64,000 nt of DNA, from assembly GCA_002841945.1 (NCBI GenBank), contig PHBI01000003.1, positions 1 to 64,000 on the forward strand. The letters are read 5' to 3'. This document shows positions 1 to 7,781 of this stretch, piece by piece (positions within the stretch are counted from its first letter, which is position 1; each line of letters opens with the position of its first letter). The notes beneath the pieces were generated by a model, which did no database searches, was not told the origin of the DNA, and saw only the letters and a program-made list of their open reading frames with translations. This DNA is from Deltaproteobacteria bacterium HGW-Deltaproteobacteria-14. GTDB taxonomy: Bacteria; Myxococcota_A; UBA9042; PHBI01. Made by a program: the position numbers and the translations under genes.

Positions 1-183
1 TCGGAGACGTCCATGCACCCCGCGCCGACCCGCGAGCCGTCGAGCTCGCGCGCGCATCACCGGCCGGCGTCGCCGCGTGACGGGCGGTCGCGGCTCGCGA
101 CGAGCGACATGCGGCCGCGCCCCCCTGCGTCCGAGGCGCGAGGCCGCGCCAGCGATCCGGACGCGCCGCTGTCCGACGGGTTC

Positions 184-567
184 ATGGTGAACCGTCCGGA
201 GGCCGAGCGGCTGTGCCTCATCGAGACGGTCATCGCGACCGCCATGAGCGACGGGCACGTCGCGGCCATCGAGGAGCGGCGCATCGATCAGCTGGTCCGG
301 ATCCTGCGGCTCGACTCGCGATCGCGCCAGCAGGTCTACGCCACGCTGCGCGCCGGCGTCATGCCGCCGCTGCCGACCGCGGACGAGCTCCCCGACTACG
401 ACATCCGGGTGCACGTCTTCGAGCAGGCCGCCGTCATGGCCCTCGCCGACGGCGTCGTCCACCCCGACGAGCAGCGGCACCTGCGGGAGCTCGCCATGGT
501 GCTCGAGCTCGACATCGAGGACGCCAAGCACGCGCTGCGCCGAGCGAACTTCGCCGCGGGCGGGTGA
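184..567 (+). CDS. TerB-like (tellurite resistance TerB fold) protein
   Basis: A 127-residue, mostly helical acidic protein. It carries two copies of the motif typical of TerB/DjlA-type domains: a D-G-x-V segment followed by E and basic residues (SDGHVAAIEERRI near residue 18 and ADGVVHPDEQRHL near residue 88). The family is thought to bind metal through such acidic motifs; its cellular role here is unknown. I chose the ATG at 184 because the TerB fold starts right after it. In-frame ATGs at 13 and 109 would add a low-complexity Arg/Pro/Ser leader that looks non-coding. No strong ribosome site marks any of the three starts. It is convergent with the metallopeptidase gene next door. Confidence 0.7.
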   Translation: MVNRPEAERLCLIETVIATAMSDGHVAAIEERRIDQLVRILRLDSRSRQQVYATLRAGVMPPLPTADELPDYDIRVHVFEQAAVMALADGVVHPDEQRHLRELAMVLELDIEDAKHALRRANFAAGG

Positions 568-594
568 GCGCTCACCGCCGACGCGGGCGGCTCA

Positions 595-1449
595 TCAGAG
601 GTCGCCGGAGAACGTGTCGCAGTCGGCCATCCGACCGCTCGCGAAGCCGCGCCTGAACCACTTCACGCGCTGCGCGGAGCTGCCGTGGGTGAAGGACTCG
701 GGCCGAACCCGCCCCCCGGCTTGCTTCTGGAGCGTGTCGTCGCCGATGGACGAGGCTGCGGTGAGCCCCTCCTCGATGTCTCCGCGCTCGAGGATGTCGC
801 GCTGCGCGGTCGAGTGGGCCCAGACGCCGGCGTAGCAGTCGGCCTGGAGCTCCTGGCGGACCGAGAGCGCGTTGGCGTTGGCCGGGTCTCGCTGGCGGGC
901 GGCGTAGACGCGGTTCGCGACGCCGGTGATGTTTTGGATGTGGTGGCCGATCTCGTGCGCGAGGACGTAGGCCTGGGCGAAGTCGCCCGGGGAGCCCAGG
1001 CGGTCCTTCAGGACGCGGTAGAAGCCGAGATCGATGTAGGCGAGCTGGTCGGCCGGGCAGTAGAACGGGCCGCTAGCCGCGCTCGAGAGGCCGCACGCGG
1101 ACTGGACCTCGTCGCTGAACAGCACCAGCTTGGCCGGGGTCCAGGTGCCGCCCGAGCGCGGGAGCTCCTTGGCCCAGAAGGCCTGGATGTCGTCGATCAC
1201 GAACGACACGAAGGCGACGAGCTCCTTGTCCTGGTCAGCGACGACCGCGCCACCCGGCGTCGCGCCGGACACCGCCGCCGTGCCGCCGGCTCCCGGGACG
1301 CCGCCGCCGCCGAGGATGTCGGTCCCGAAGAAGAGCGTCAGCAGGATCGCGACGATGCCGCCGCCACCCGCGGCGACCTGGGTCGTGCGACGGCGCGCGC
1401 CGCGCCGATCGATGACGTTCTCGCTCTTGTGACCGCGCTGCCACTTCAT
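595..1449 (-). CDS. Neutral zinc metallopeptidase (YpfJ family)
   Basis: A 284-residue membrane-anchored putative zinc peptidase. The N-terminus (MKWQRGHKSENVIDRRG) matches the R-G..S-x-N-V-x-D-R-R-G opening of the YpfJ/neutral zinc metallopeptidase family. It is followed by one membrane segment at about 24-44, a Gly-rich linker, and the catalytic domain with HEIGHH at 165-170 and the downstream RQELQADCYAG segment near 198-208 that should give a third ligand. Length is normal for the family. The ATG at 1449 is chosen because it starts the conserved opening; upstream in-frame codons read through GC-rich intergenic DNA. Substrate is unknown. Confidence 0.9.
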   Translation of the reverse strand: MKWQRGHKSENVIDRRGARRRTTQVAAGGGGIVAILLTLFFGTDILGGGGVPGAGGTAAVSGATPGGAVVADQDKELVAFVSFVIDDIQAFWAKELPRSGGTWTPAKLVLFSDEVQSACGLSSAASGPFYCPADQLAYIDLGFYRVLKDRLGSPGDFAQAYVLAHEIGHHIQNITGVANRVYAARQRDPANANALSVRQELQADCYAGVWAHSTAQRDILERGDIEEGLTAASSIGDDTLQKQAGGRVRPESFTHGSSAQRVKWFRRGFASGRMADCDTFSGDL

Positions 1450-1636
1450 CGCTCGACCTCCGAAACCGCGGGTCTGCTGTTTCAGGCGGGACGTTAACCC
1501 TCTCGGGCCCGCGCGCCAACGCGGTCGTGCCCGTCGGGTAACCGGCGGCGCCACCACCTGGCCCGCTTCGCGTTCGGCCAGGCGGACCTTTCGGGGTGCG
1601 AAACGGCGTCGCAACGGTCGGACCCCCGCGGTCTCC

Positions 1637-1772
1637 GCGGCTCTCTCCGGCCGACTTCGTCGTCGTATCGATCGGTCCCCTGCGGCCTCCGCGGGTCCCG
1701 CCCCGCCGTTGGGGAGGTGGACCTGCGGGGCCGGCCACGACCTCCGCGGCCAGACCTGCCGTTTGAGCTCAG
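1637..1772 (-). repeat. Stop-anchored dispersed repeat, copy 1 (diverged)
   Basis: The most diverged member of the repeat family described in the findings. The end next to the gene (GACCTGCCGTTTGAGCTCAG on the plus strand) matches GACCTGCCGTTGCTTGGCTCAG of copies 2 and 3. The distal part (CGTATCGATCGGTCC, then CTGCGGCCTCCGCGG) matches CGTATCGGTCGAGGACC and CTGCGTCCTCCGCGG. The TGA stop of the ABC1 kinase gene lies in the conserved terminal CTCAG (minus-strand CTGAG). The left boundary is approximate. This copy accounts for most of the 319-bp gap 1450-1768; nothing else is visible there. Confidence 0.6.
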
Positions 1773-3172
1773 GCGCGCAGGTCCTCGGGCAGCAGCGCGT
1801 GCCAGTTCACCTGGGCGCGGAGCATCGAGAGGATCGAGTAGAAGCCCCACTGCAGGCGGTTGAGGAAGGTGTAGTCGGGCGGCACCTGCGGGATGTTCGG
1901 CATACGCGGGATCTTCTTGCCGAAGATGGTCTCGCGCGCGCCGTCGAGGACCCGGTCGATCGACTCGCGGGTGAACGCCGAGGTGAAGTCGAACGGCGCG
2001 TCGGTCAGCGCCGGGCGCATGATGTAGAGGGAGAACTCGCGGTACAGGCGAAACATCTGCGGATCCCCGCGGTCGAGGCGCAGCGCGTGGGAGAGGGCGT
2101 CGTCGAAGCGGGCCCAGTCGCGCGGGTCGTCGGTCCGGGTGGCCACGATGGCGCTGCGCAGATAGCGCGCCATGTCGTCGCGCATCCAGCGCGGGATCTC
2201 CTTCACGCAGCCGTAGTCGAGCAGGCACACCGTGCCGTCGTCGGGGAAGAGGTAGTTGCCCGGGTGGGGGTCGGCGTTGAACAGCCCGAAGCCGTAGAGG
2301 CTCGTCAGGACCGAGCGCGTCAGCAGCGCCCCATAGCGATCGCGGGACGCCTGGTCGGCGGAGTCGCAGACCTGCTGCAGGCTCCGGCCGACGATCAGGT
2401 CCGACGTCAGGACCCGCCGCGCGCTGTGCGAGGCGTGGACCGCCGGGACGACCAGGTCGGGGTCGTCGGCGAGGAGGGCGCGGAAGCGCGTCTGGGTCGC
2501 GGCCTCGCGCTCGTAGTCGAGCTCCTCGAGGAGGCGCTCGCGGATCTCGGTCATCACCTCGCGCATGTAGCCGCGGGTGCCGCGCCCAGCGCCCAGGATG
2601 CTCATGAACGGGGTCATGAGCGTGCGGAACATCTCGGCGTTCTTGAGGTCGGAGCGCATCGCGGCGTCGACGCCGGGGTATTGGATCTTAACGGCGACGG
2701 CGCGGCCGTCGTGGAGCGTGGCGCGGTGCACCTGGCCGATCGACGCCGCCGCGAAGGGCTCCTCCTCGATGGTGGCGAAGGCTCGGTCGACGGGGCCGAG
2801 GTCGGCCTCGAGGACGGGACGCACCGCGCTCCAGCGCAGCGCCGGGGCGTGCTGCTGGAGCCGGGTGAGGACGTCCTGATAGACCTCGGCGAGCTCGGCC
2901 GGGATGGCGCCGTCCATGTACGACACCATCTGCCCGAGCTTCAGCGCGACCCCTTTCATGTCTCCGAGGGTCCGGAACGCCTTGTCGGCCAGATCCCCGT
3001 GCTTCTTCAGCGCGCGTGCGGCGACCTCGCCGCGCTCCTCGCGCGGGGCCTCGACGGTCTCGCGGAAGCGCTTGATGGCGACCGGGACCGCGCGCCGGCC
3101 GAGGCCGGCGAGGCGCGTCAGCCGCCCGAGGCGTGAGCTGGAGACCCGGTTGTCACCCATGGCCGCGAGCAT
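1769..3172 (-). CDS. ABC1/AarF-type atypical protein kinase
   Basis: A 467-residue member of the ABC1 (UbiB/ADCK/AarF) atypical kinase family. The family-specific KxGQ element is visible as LKLGQ (78-81) in the N-terminal extension, followed by the Ala-rich nucleotide loop (AAASIGQVHRA) and the VAVKIQYPG lysine strand. Further on are the catalytic FNADPHPGN loop and the LLDYGCVK metal-binding Asp segment, so the enzyme looks complete. Bacterial relatives are linked to ubiquinone biosynthesis, but ABC1 paralogues with no such role are common and no quinone gene is adjacent. The start could be Met1 or Met5. The stop codon sits inside repeat copy 1. Confidence 0.9.
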   Translation of the reverse strand: MLAAMGDNRVSSSRLGRLTRLAGLGRRAVPVAIKRFRETVEAPREERGEVAARALKKHGDLADKAFRTLGDMKGVALKLGQMVSYMDGAIPAELAEVYQDVLTRLQQHAPALRWSAVRPVLEADLGPVDRAFATIEEEPFAAASIGQVHRATLHDGRAVAVKIQYPGVDAAMRSDLKNAEMFRTLMTPFMSILGAGRGTRGYMREVMTEIRERLLEELDYEREAATQTRFRALLADDPDLVVPAVHASHSARRVLTSDLIVGRSLQQVCDSADQASRDRYGALLTRSVLTSLYGFGLFNADPHPGNYLFPDDGTVCLLDYGCVKEIPRWMRDDMARYLRSAIVATRTDDPRDWARFDDALSHALRLDRGDPQMFRLYREFSLYIMRPALTDAPFDFTSAFTRESIDRVLDGARETIFGKKIPRMPNIPQVPPDYTFLNRLQWGFYSILSMLRAQVNWHALLPEDLRA

Positions 3173-3240
3173 GAGGGGCCGCGGCGTGCAACGTCAACCA
3201 CCGAGCCCCGGCGCGGGCTCGCGGCCCGGGCGCAGCGGGC

Positions 3241-3801
3241 TCAGTGACCGCGGATGATGCGGCGCCCCACCGGGACCGCGGCGTCCGGGTCGGTCTTGGT
3301 GAGGACGCGGTGGACGACCAGCGCCAGCGCCAGGCGCTCGGCCCCCACGGCGGCGAGCTCGCCCGCGCTGAGGGGGCCGAGCGGCCCCATGTCGCAGCGC
3401 TCGATGAAGGCGGCGCCCTGGGCCTCGGGGGGGAGCTCGGCGGCGTCCGCGAGGATGCGCGGCCCCTCGGGGCACACCTCGCGCAGCAGCGCCGCCGACT
3501 CGGCGAGGGCCTTCAACGTCAGCAGCTGCGCCCGGTCCGGCGGACCCGCGGCGAGGTCGCGGAGGCCCGTCGCCAGGGGTTCGTCGAAGCGGCACACCTC
3601 GCCGATCATGGCGTATGGGAGGCTGCGGTCGGAGATGAAGCTGCGGAGCGCCGCGCCGTCGCAGCGCGAGGTCGACGGCAGCAGCAGCGCCAACACCACC
3701 GCCGCGAGGACGACCGCGACGACCGCGAGCGAGATCAGGGCCCGCCGGCGACGGCTCGCCTTCAGATCGGGGAACGCGTCATCAAAGGGGTGTTGCTCCA
3801 T
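3241..3801 (-). CDS. Hypothetical single-pass membrane protein
   Basis: A 186-residue protein with a short acidic N-terminus (MEQHPFDDAFPDLKASRRRR), one strong membrane segment at about 21-42, and an extracytoplasmic Ala/Leu-rich helical domain with four or five Cys (SRCDGA, GEVCRF, EVCPEG, ERCDMG). The Arg run before the hydrophobic stretch predicts an N-in topology. I do not recognise the family. The ATG at 3801 is preferred over upstream codons because the membrane anchor then lies at the usual distance. It is divergent from the endonuclease/exonuclease/phosphatase gene at 3921. Confidence 0.7.
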   Translation of the reverse strand: MEQHPFDDAFPDLKASRRRRALISLAVVAVVLAAVVLALLLPSTSRCDGAALRSFISDRSLPYAMIGEVCRFDEPLATGLRDLAAGPPDRAQLLTLKALAESAALLREVCPEGPRILADAAELPPEAQGAAFIERCDMGPLGPLSAGELAAVGAERLALALVVHRVLTKTDPDAAVPVGRRIIRGH

Positions 3802-3920
3802 GGTGCAGGCACGATAGCACCCGCCGCGGCGGTCAGGTAGCGTGGCCCAGCCGGGCCCGGTCGAGGGGCGCTGTCGCTGCGCCGCACCTGGGTCGTTGGT
3901 CACTCGGTAGAGGTAAGTTC

Positions 3921-4988
3921 TTGATTTTATGGTGCGTCGCAAGAGGATCGGGCTGGGCGGCCCCTGCGCTCGTCGCTTGGATCGTGGGGTGTGGCGCGGG
4001 GGACCGGCCCGCGTGGAACGACGTCCCCGCGGACGGCGGGGCGGACGTCGCGTCCGAGGTAGCGGAGGCGCCCCTCGCGCTGGTGGCGGTGACGTTCAAC
4101 ACCGGCACCTCGGGGGAGGTCATCGCGGGACGCGCCATCCCGGAGGGTGGCTACGGCCCAGCGCAGGCCGCGATCAGCGACGCTTGGTACGGCAACGGCC
4201 TCGCCTGGCCGCCGCTGGTGGACGACACCGCGGCGTTCTTGGCGGAGGTCGACCCCGACCTCGTGGTCTTTCAGGAGATATTCTGGAGCGGCGCGTGCCC
4301 TGAGATCCCCGACGACAACCGCACCGGCTTCGTCTGCGAGGGGTGGTCGCCGGGGGACCCGACGGTGGCGCAGACCTTGGTCGGCGCGGGCTTTCAGGTC
4401 GCCTGCCACGTCGGCAAGCCCGACAAGTGCGCCGCGGTGAACCGCCGCCTCGGGGTATTCCGCGGCTGCGACGCGGACCTCTGCCTCGAGGGGCTCTTCG
4501 GCACCACGGTCAGCGGCTGCGGTCGCGGGGCGCGGGTCGCGCGGGTCGTCATCGAGCTCGCCGCGGGTGGAGCGCTGACGCTCGTGAACGTCCACGGCAG
4601 CTCGGGGTTCGACCCGCCGGACAAGGCGTGCCGCGTCCGCCAGGTCGACCAGGTCTTCGTCGACCTCGGGGACGGGGCGCCCGCCGCCAGCGGGCACCGC
4701 AACCTCGTGATGGGGGACCTCAACACGGACCCCGGCCGCCTCGCCGACTTCGATCCCAGCGCCGCCCGCTGGCTCGACTTCGTCGGTGAGGACCGCGGGT
4801 TTCACTGGGTGAGCCCGATCGGGAGCGAGGTCCCACCGACCTACGCCGGTGTCGCCAACATCGATCATGTCGTCAGCGACACCCTGCGCGGGGACTGTTG
4901 GGCGCCGACCGTCACCGCCGGGCACGGCGCCTTCACCGACATCGCCTTCTTCGATCACCTGCCGCTGGTCTGCACGCTGAGCGAGTAG
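3921..4988 (+). CDS. Endonuclease/exonuclease/phosphatase-family lipoprotein
   Basis: A 355-residue predicted lipoprotein of the EEP superfamily (DNase I, sphingomyelinase and inositol phosphatase fold). The N-terminus carries a hydrophobic signal with a lipobox-like IVGC (Cys24). All metal and catalytic landmarks are visible: VTFNTGT, the metal-binding Glu in VVFQEIFW, NVHGSS, MGDLNTD, IDHVVSD and the final FFDHLPLV. A TTG start is proposed at 3921, preceded by AGAGGTAAG at a good distance; no in-frame ATG exists near the signal peptide. Several Cys pairs suggest disulfides in an exported protein. The substrate (nucleic acid, phospholipid or phosphoinositide) cannot be told from sequence. 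Confidence 0.82.
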   Translation: MILWCVARGSGWAAPALVAWIVGCGAGDRPAWNDVPADGGADVASEVAEAPLALVAVTFNTGTSGEVIAGRAIPEGGYGPAQAAISDAWYGNGLAWPPLVDDTAAFLAEVDPDLVVFQEIFWSGACPEIPDDNRTGFVCEGWSPGDPTVAQTLVGAGFQVACHVGKPDKCAAVNRRLGVFRGCDADLCLEGLFGTTVSGCGRGARVARVVIELAAGGALTLVNVHGSSGFDPPDKACRVRQVDQVFVDLGDGAPAASGHRNLVMGDLNTDPGRLADFDPSAARWLDFVGEDRGFHWVSPIGSEVPPTYAGVANIDHVVSDTLRGDCWAPTVTAGHGAFTDIAFFDHLPLVCTLSE

Positions 4989-5165
4989 CGCGCGCGGTCA
5001 GCGGTCGCAGGGCGTCGCGGAGGAGCTCGGGGCCCGCGTCGCGGGGGTATTCGGCGAGCGCGGTGGTGGAGCCCCGGAGCGCTGGGCGACGTCGCCGAGG
5101 GCTTGTTTCCACGTCGCCGGTCCCGAGGCCGAGCTGCGCTGACCAAGGTGCGGCGCGGGCGCGCG

Positions 5166-5244
5166 CTCAGAGCTCGTGATTTATTGCCGAAGCTGGACCC
5201 GGTTCCCATCGTATCGGTCGAGGACCTGCCGTTGCTTGGCTCAG
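5166..5244 (-). repeat. Stop-anchored dispersed repeat, copy 2 (79-bp deletion form)
   Basis: The shortest family member, bounded by CTCAG on both sides. It keeps the distal block (CTCAGAGCTCGTGAT, then CCGAAGCTGGACCCGGTTCC and CATCGTATCGGTCGAGGACC) and the gene-proximal block (CTGCCGTTGCTTGGCTCAG) but lacks the middle. The junction reads GAGGACCTGCCGTT. This is exactly what a deletion between the two GACCTGC copies of a longer form like copy 4 would give. The TGA of the fibrinogen-like lipoprotein gene lies in the terminal CTCAG. The rest of the 252-bp gap 4989-5240 shows nothing recognisable. Confidence 0.85.
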
Positions 5245-7433
5245 CGCATCCAGATGTGCCCGGCGGTCGTGTAGAGGGTCGATCCGGAGGCGAAGCCGGC
5301 GCCGACGCTCCAGGGCGCGTCCTGCGTGGCCGCGTAGTCGCACGCGAGCGTGGCGTAGGCGCTCGCGCCGAACCCGGCGGCGTCGTTGAGCGTGTAGACG
5401 GTCGTCTCGTTGTTCAGCGCGAGGCCGAAACGCACGCGGGCGTCGTAGCAGGACATGTCGTCGTCGATGTTGACGCCGGTGCGGACGTAGCCGGGCGAGG
5501 GGGTCGACGACTGGGAGAGCGTCCGGCCCTGCAGCGTCAGCCACTCGTAGCGCGCGGCGTCGGTCTCGGCGAAGTAGAGGCCCCCGGTGCCGTTCGAGTC
5601 GCTGCCGATCGGCGTCGTCGTGAAGAGGTTCAGCGCCGTCCGCGGGCCGCCGACGGCGTACCCCTTGCAGCCGTAGACCAGCGTCGTCGGGTGGCGCAGG
5701 CAGCCGCGGATCTCGCCGCCGGGCACCGCGGCGTAGGCCGGGTACTTGGCGTCGCCGAGGGTCGTCGGATCGAGCGACGTCGCGTTGAGCACCGCCGCGT
5801 TGGTCCAGTAGGGCGAGTTGAAGGTGAGCTGGCTGCCCGAGGCCGCGAAGCGCATCACGAGGGTCCAGCCGGCGTCGCCGGGGGTCATGTCGCAGTAGGC
5901 CGAGAAGGTGTCGAGGCCGTCGCCGTCGGGATCGAGGGTGTAGACGCCGCTCGCGGTGACCCCCGACTGGCTCAGGGCGAGGCAGCTCGTCCCGAACTCG
6001 GCCGTCTCGCAGTCGTCGCCGGTGAACCCCGGCTCGCAGCTGCAGCTGTAGCTGTCGACGCCGTCGCTGCAGGTCCCGCCGTGTTGGCACGGGTTCGGCG
6101 AGCAGTCGTCGATGTCGGTCTCGCAGACGGCGCCGGTGTATCCGGCCGCGCAGGTGCAGGTGCCGGGCGCGGTGCAGGTGCCGCCGTGCTGGCACGGGCT
6201 GGCGCACACCGGCGTCGGCGCGAGCCCTGGCGCGAAGGCGTAGGCGAAGGCTGTGTCGCCGCCCTGGGTCCCCGTGTAGACGGTGCGCACGGGGCCGGTC
6301 CCGTCGAAGGTCAGGGCCTCGTCGACGCAGGCGCCGAGCGGCACGTCCCAGGAGACGAAGGGGTAGACCGCGCCCGCCTCGACGACGCCCCCGACGAGGC
6401 CATCGAGGGCGTCGCTCGGGTCGTCCGCCGTGCCCCGGGTGCGCAGCGCGCAGTCGCCGATGGCGCCGGTCACGCCGAGGGCCACGTTCCAGTAGACCTT
6501 GTGGGCGATCTGCCCGGCGCTCGTGAGCAGCTCGTCGCCGCGGTAAACGGCGACCTGGAATAGATAGGTGCCGGCTCCGGCGGCGCCTGGGCCGGTGATG
6601 GCCGGGCAGCCCACGAGGGAGCCGGCGTCGCATTGATTGCCGGGCGCCGCGGCCGCCGGGTTGACGTAGAAGTCCGCGACGAAGCCGCTCGCGGGCGAGG
6701 TGCAGTCGAAGGCCAGCGGATCGAGGTAGAGGGTGGTGGCGTCGGTGTCCGTGGTCCCGGCCGTGCAGGCGAAGCCGAGGACCATCGTGCGGCCGCGGCC
6801 GGCGCCCGCGGTGAAGAGGAGGTCGATGTCCTCGCCGCTGTCGCAGGTGCCGCTGTCGTCGGCGTCATCGCAGCAGTCGAACTTCGCCGCGCAGAAGACG
6901 TCGTTGAAGTTCACCGCGATGTCGAAGAACCCCTGCTGCGCCGGGCGCATCAGCGCCACGTCGAACCGCACGGCCACGTCCGCGTCCTCGCGGCAGACGA
7001 TCGTGCGGGTCAGGGGCGTGGCCACGGTCGTCGGGTTCTGAAACGGCGTCGGGGTCCCGGTGACGCTCCCCACGCCGTCCAAGGCGCCGGAGGCGAAGGC
7101 GCCGGCGCTGGTCACGGGCGCGCTGTAGACGCCCACCACCCACACCCGGACGGTGTTCGGGTTCGCGCTCGCGTCGCAGGTGCCGACGTAGCTCGCCGAG
7201 CCGGCCCCGTCTCCGTAGCGCGACGATGACACGCGGCGCTGCCACACGGTCTCGGGGGGCGCCGCGCCGTTGACGACCTCGAGGTCCCACACGACGTCGC
7301 CGACGCCCGCGAGGTTCAGCGCGCTCACCTCGATGGCCAGGCCGCGCTCGGAGGGGGGCTCCGGGGCGTCGGCGCAGGAGGTGGCCAGGAGCAGCCCGCA
7401 GAGGGAGACGAGAGCCCGGAGCGTCGACTTCAA
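5241..7433 (-). CDS. Lipoprotein with EGF-like repeats and fibrinogen-like C-terminal domain
   Basis: A 730-residue exported lipoprotein. It has a signal peptide with a lipobox ending at Cys20 (LLLATSC), a domain of about 370 residues shared with the protein at 26606-28438, then two EGF-like modules near 408-470 (CQHGGTCTAPGTCTC and NPCQHGGTCSDG). A fibrinogen C-terminal-like region from about 480 contains the GVYTLDPDGDG and YCDMTPGDAGWTLVMRF signatures. These modules are typical of carbohydrate or protein binding at the cell surface. I chose a TTG start at 7433 because GAGG lies 8 nt upstream and the signal peptide begins there; the longer frame to 7547 adds an implausible leader. The gene ends inside repeat copy 2. 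Confidence 0.82.
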   Translation of the reverse strand: MKSTLRALVSLCGLLLATSCADAPEPPSERGLAIEVSALNLAGVGDVVWDLEVVNGAAPPETVWQRRVSSSRYGDGAGSASYVGTCDASANPNTVRVWVVGVYSAPVTSAGAFASGALDGVGSVTGTPTPFQNPTTVATPLTRTIVCREDADVAVRFDVALMRPAQQGFFDIAVNFNDVFCAAKFDCCDDADDSGTCDSGEDIDLLFTAGAGRGRTMVLGFACTAGTTDTDATTLYLDPLAFDCTSPASGFVADFYVNPAAAAPGNQCDAGSLVGCPAITGPGAAGAGTYLFQVAVYRGDELLTSAGQIAHKVYWNVALGVTGAIGDCALRTRGTADDPSDALDGLVGGVVEAGAVYPFVSWDVPLGACVDEALTFDGTGPVRTVYTGTQGGDTAFAYAFAPGLAPTPVCASPCQHGGTCTAPGTCTCAAGYTGAVCETDIDDCSPNPCQHGGTCSDGVDSYSCSCEPGFTGDDCETAEFGTSCLALSQSGVTASGVYTLDPDGDGLDTFSAYCDMTPGDAGWTLVMRFAASGSQLTFNSPYWTNAAVLNATSLDPTTLGDAKYPAYAAVPGGEIRGCLRHPTTLVYGCKGYAVGGPRTALNLFTTTPIGSDSNGTGGLYFAETDAARYEWLTLQGRTLSQSSTPSPGYVRTGVNIDDDMSCYDARVRFGLALNNETTVYTLNDAAGFGASAYATLACDYAATQDAPWSVGAGFASGSTLYTTAGHIWMR

Positions 7434-7626
7434 CGGCGAAGCCTCGTGGTGAGCGCGTGCGGCGCGCGGTGGGGGAACAACGGTGACCGAAGGGAGAAGG
7501 GGCGAGCGCCCGCGTCCACTATGGGGCGGTCGGCCGGGGGCGGTCAATCAGCATCTGCGCCGGGCAGGGGGCTCCGATCCGCGCCGCTCGCCGCTCGCCG
7601 ACGTCGGGACCTCCCTGGCCGATCCG

Positions 7627-7781
7627 CTCAGCGCCCGTGGCTCTCTGCCGAAGCGGGACCCGGTTCCCATCGTAGCGGTCGAGGACGTGCGTCCTCCGCG
7701 GCCGGGGGTCGGCGCGACTGCGTCGCCCCTACCCCCAACAGCTGCGGACTCCGGTCCTCGACCTGCCGTTGCTTGGCTCAG
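7627..7781 (-). repeat. Stop-anchored dispersed repeat, copy 3 (full length)
   Basis: A full-length member of about 155 bp between CTCAG ends. It contains a nested stem: outer arms GGTCGAGGAC (7677-7686) and GTCCTCGACC (7754-7763), a middle hairpin GGGGGT (7704-7709) with ACCCCC (7731-7736), and an inner stem GCGAC (7714-7718) with GTCGC (7722-7726). Small hairpins GGAC-GTGC-GTCC and GGAC-TCCG-GTCC flank the middle one. The TGA of the trypsin-like gene (7778-7780) is in the terminal CTCAG. The rest of the 344-bp gap 7434-7777 holds only upstream DNA with no clear signal. Confidence 0.88.
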
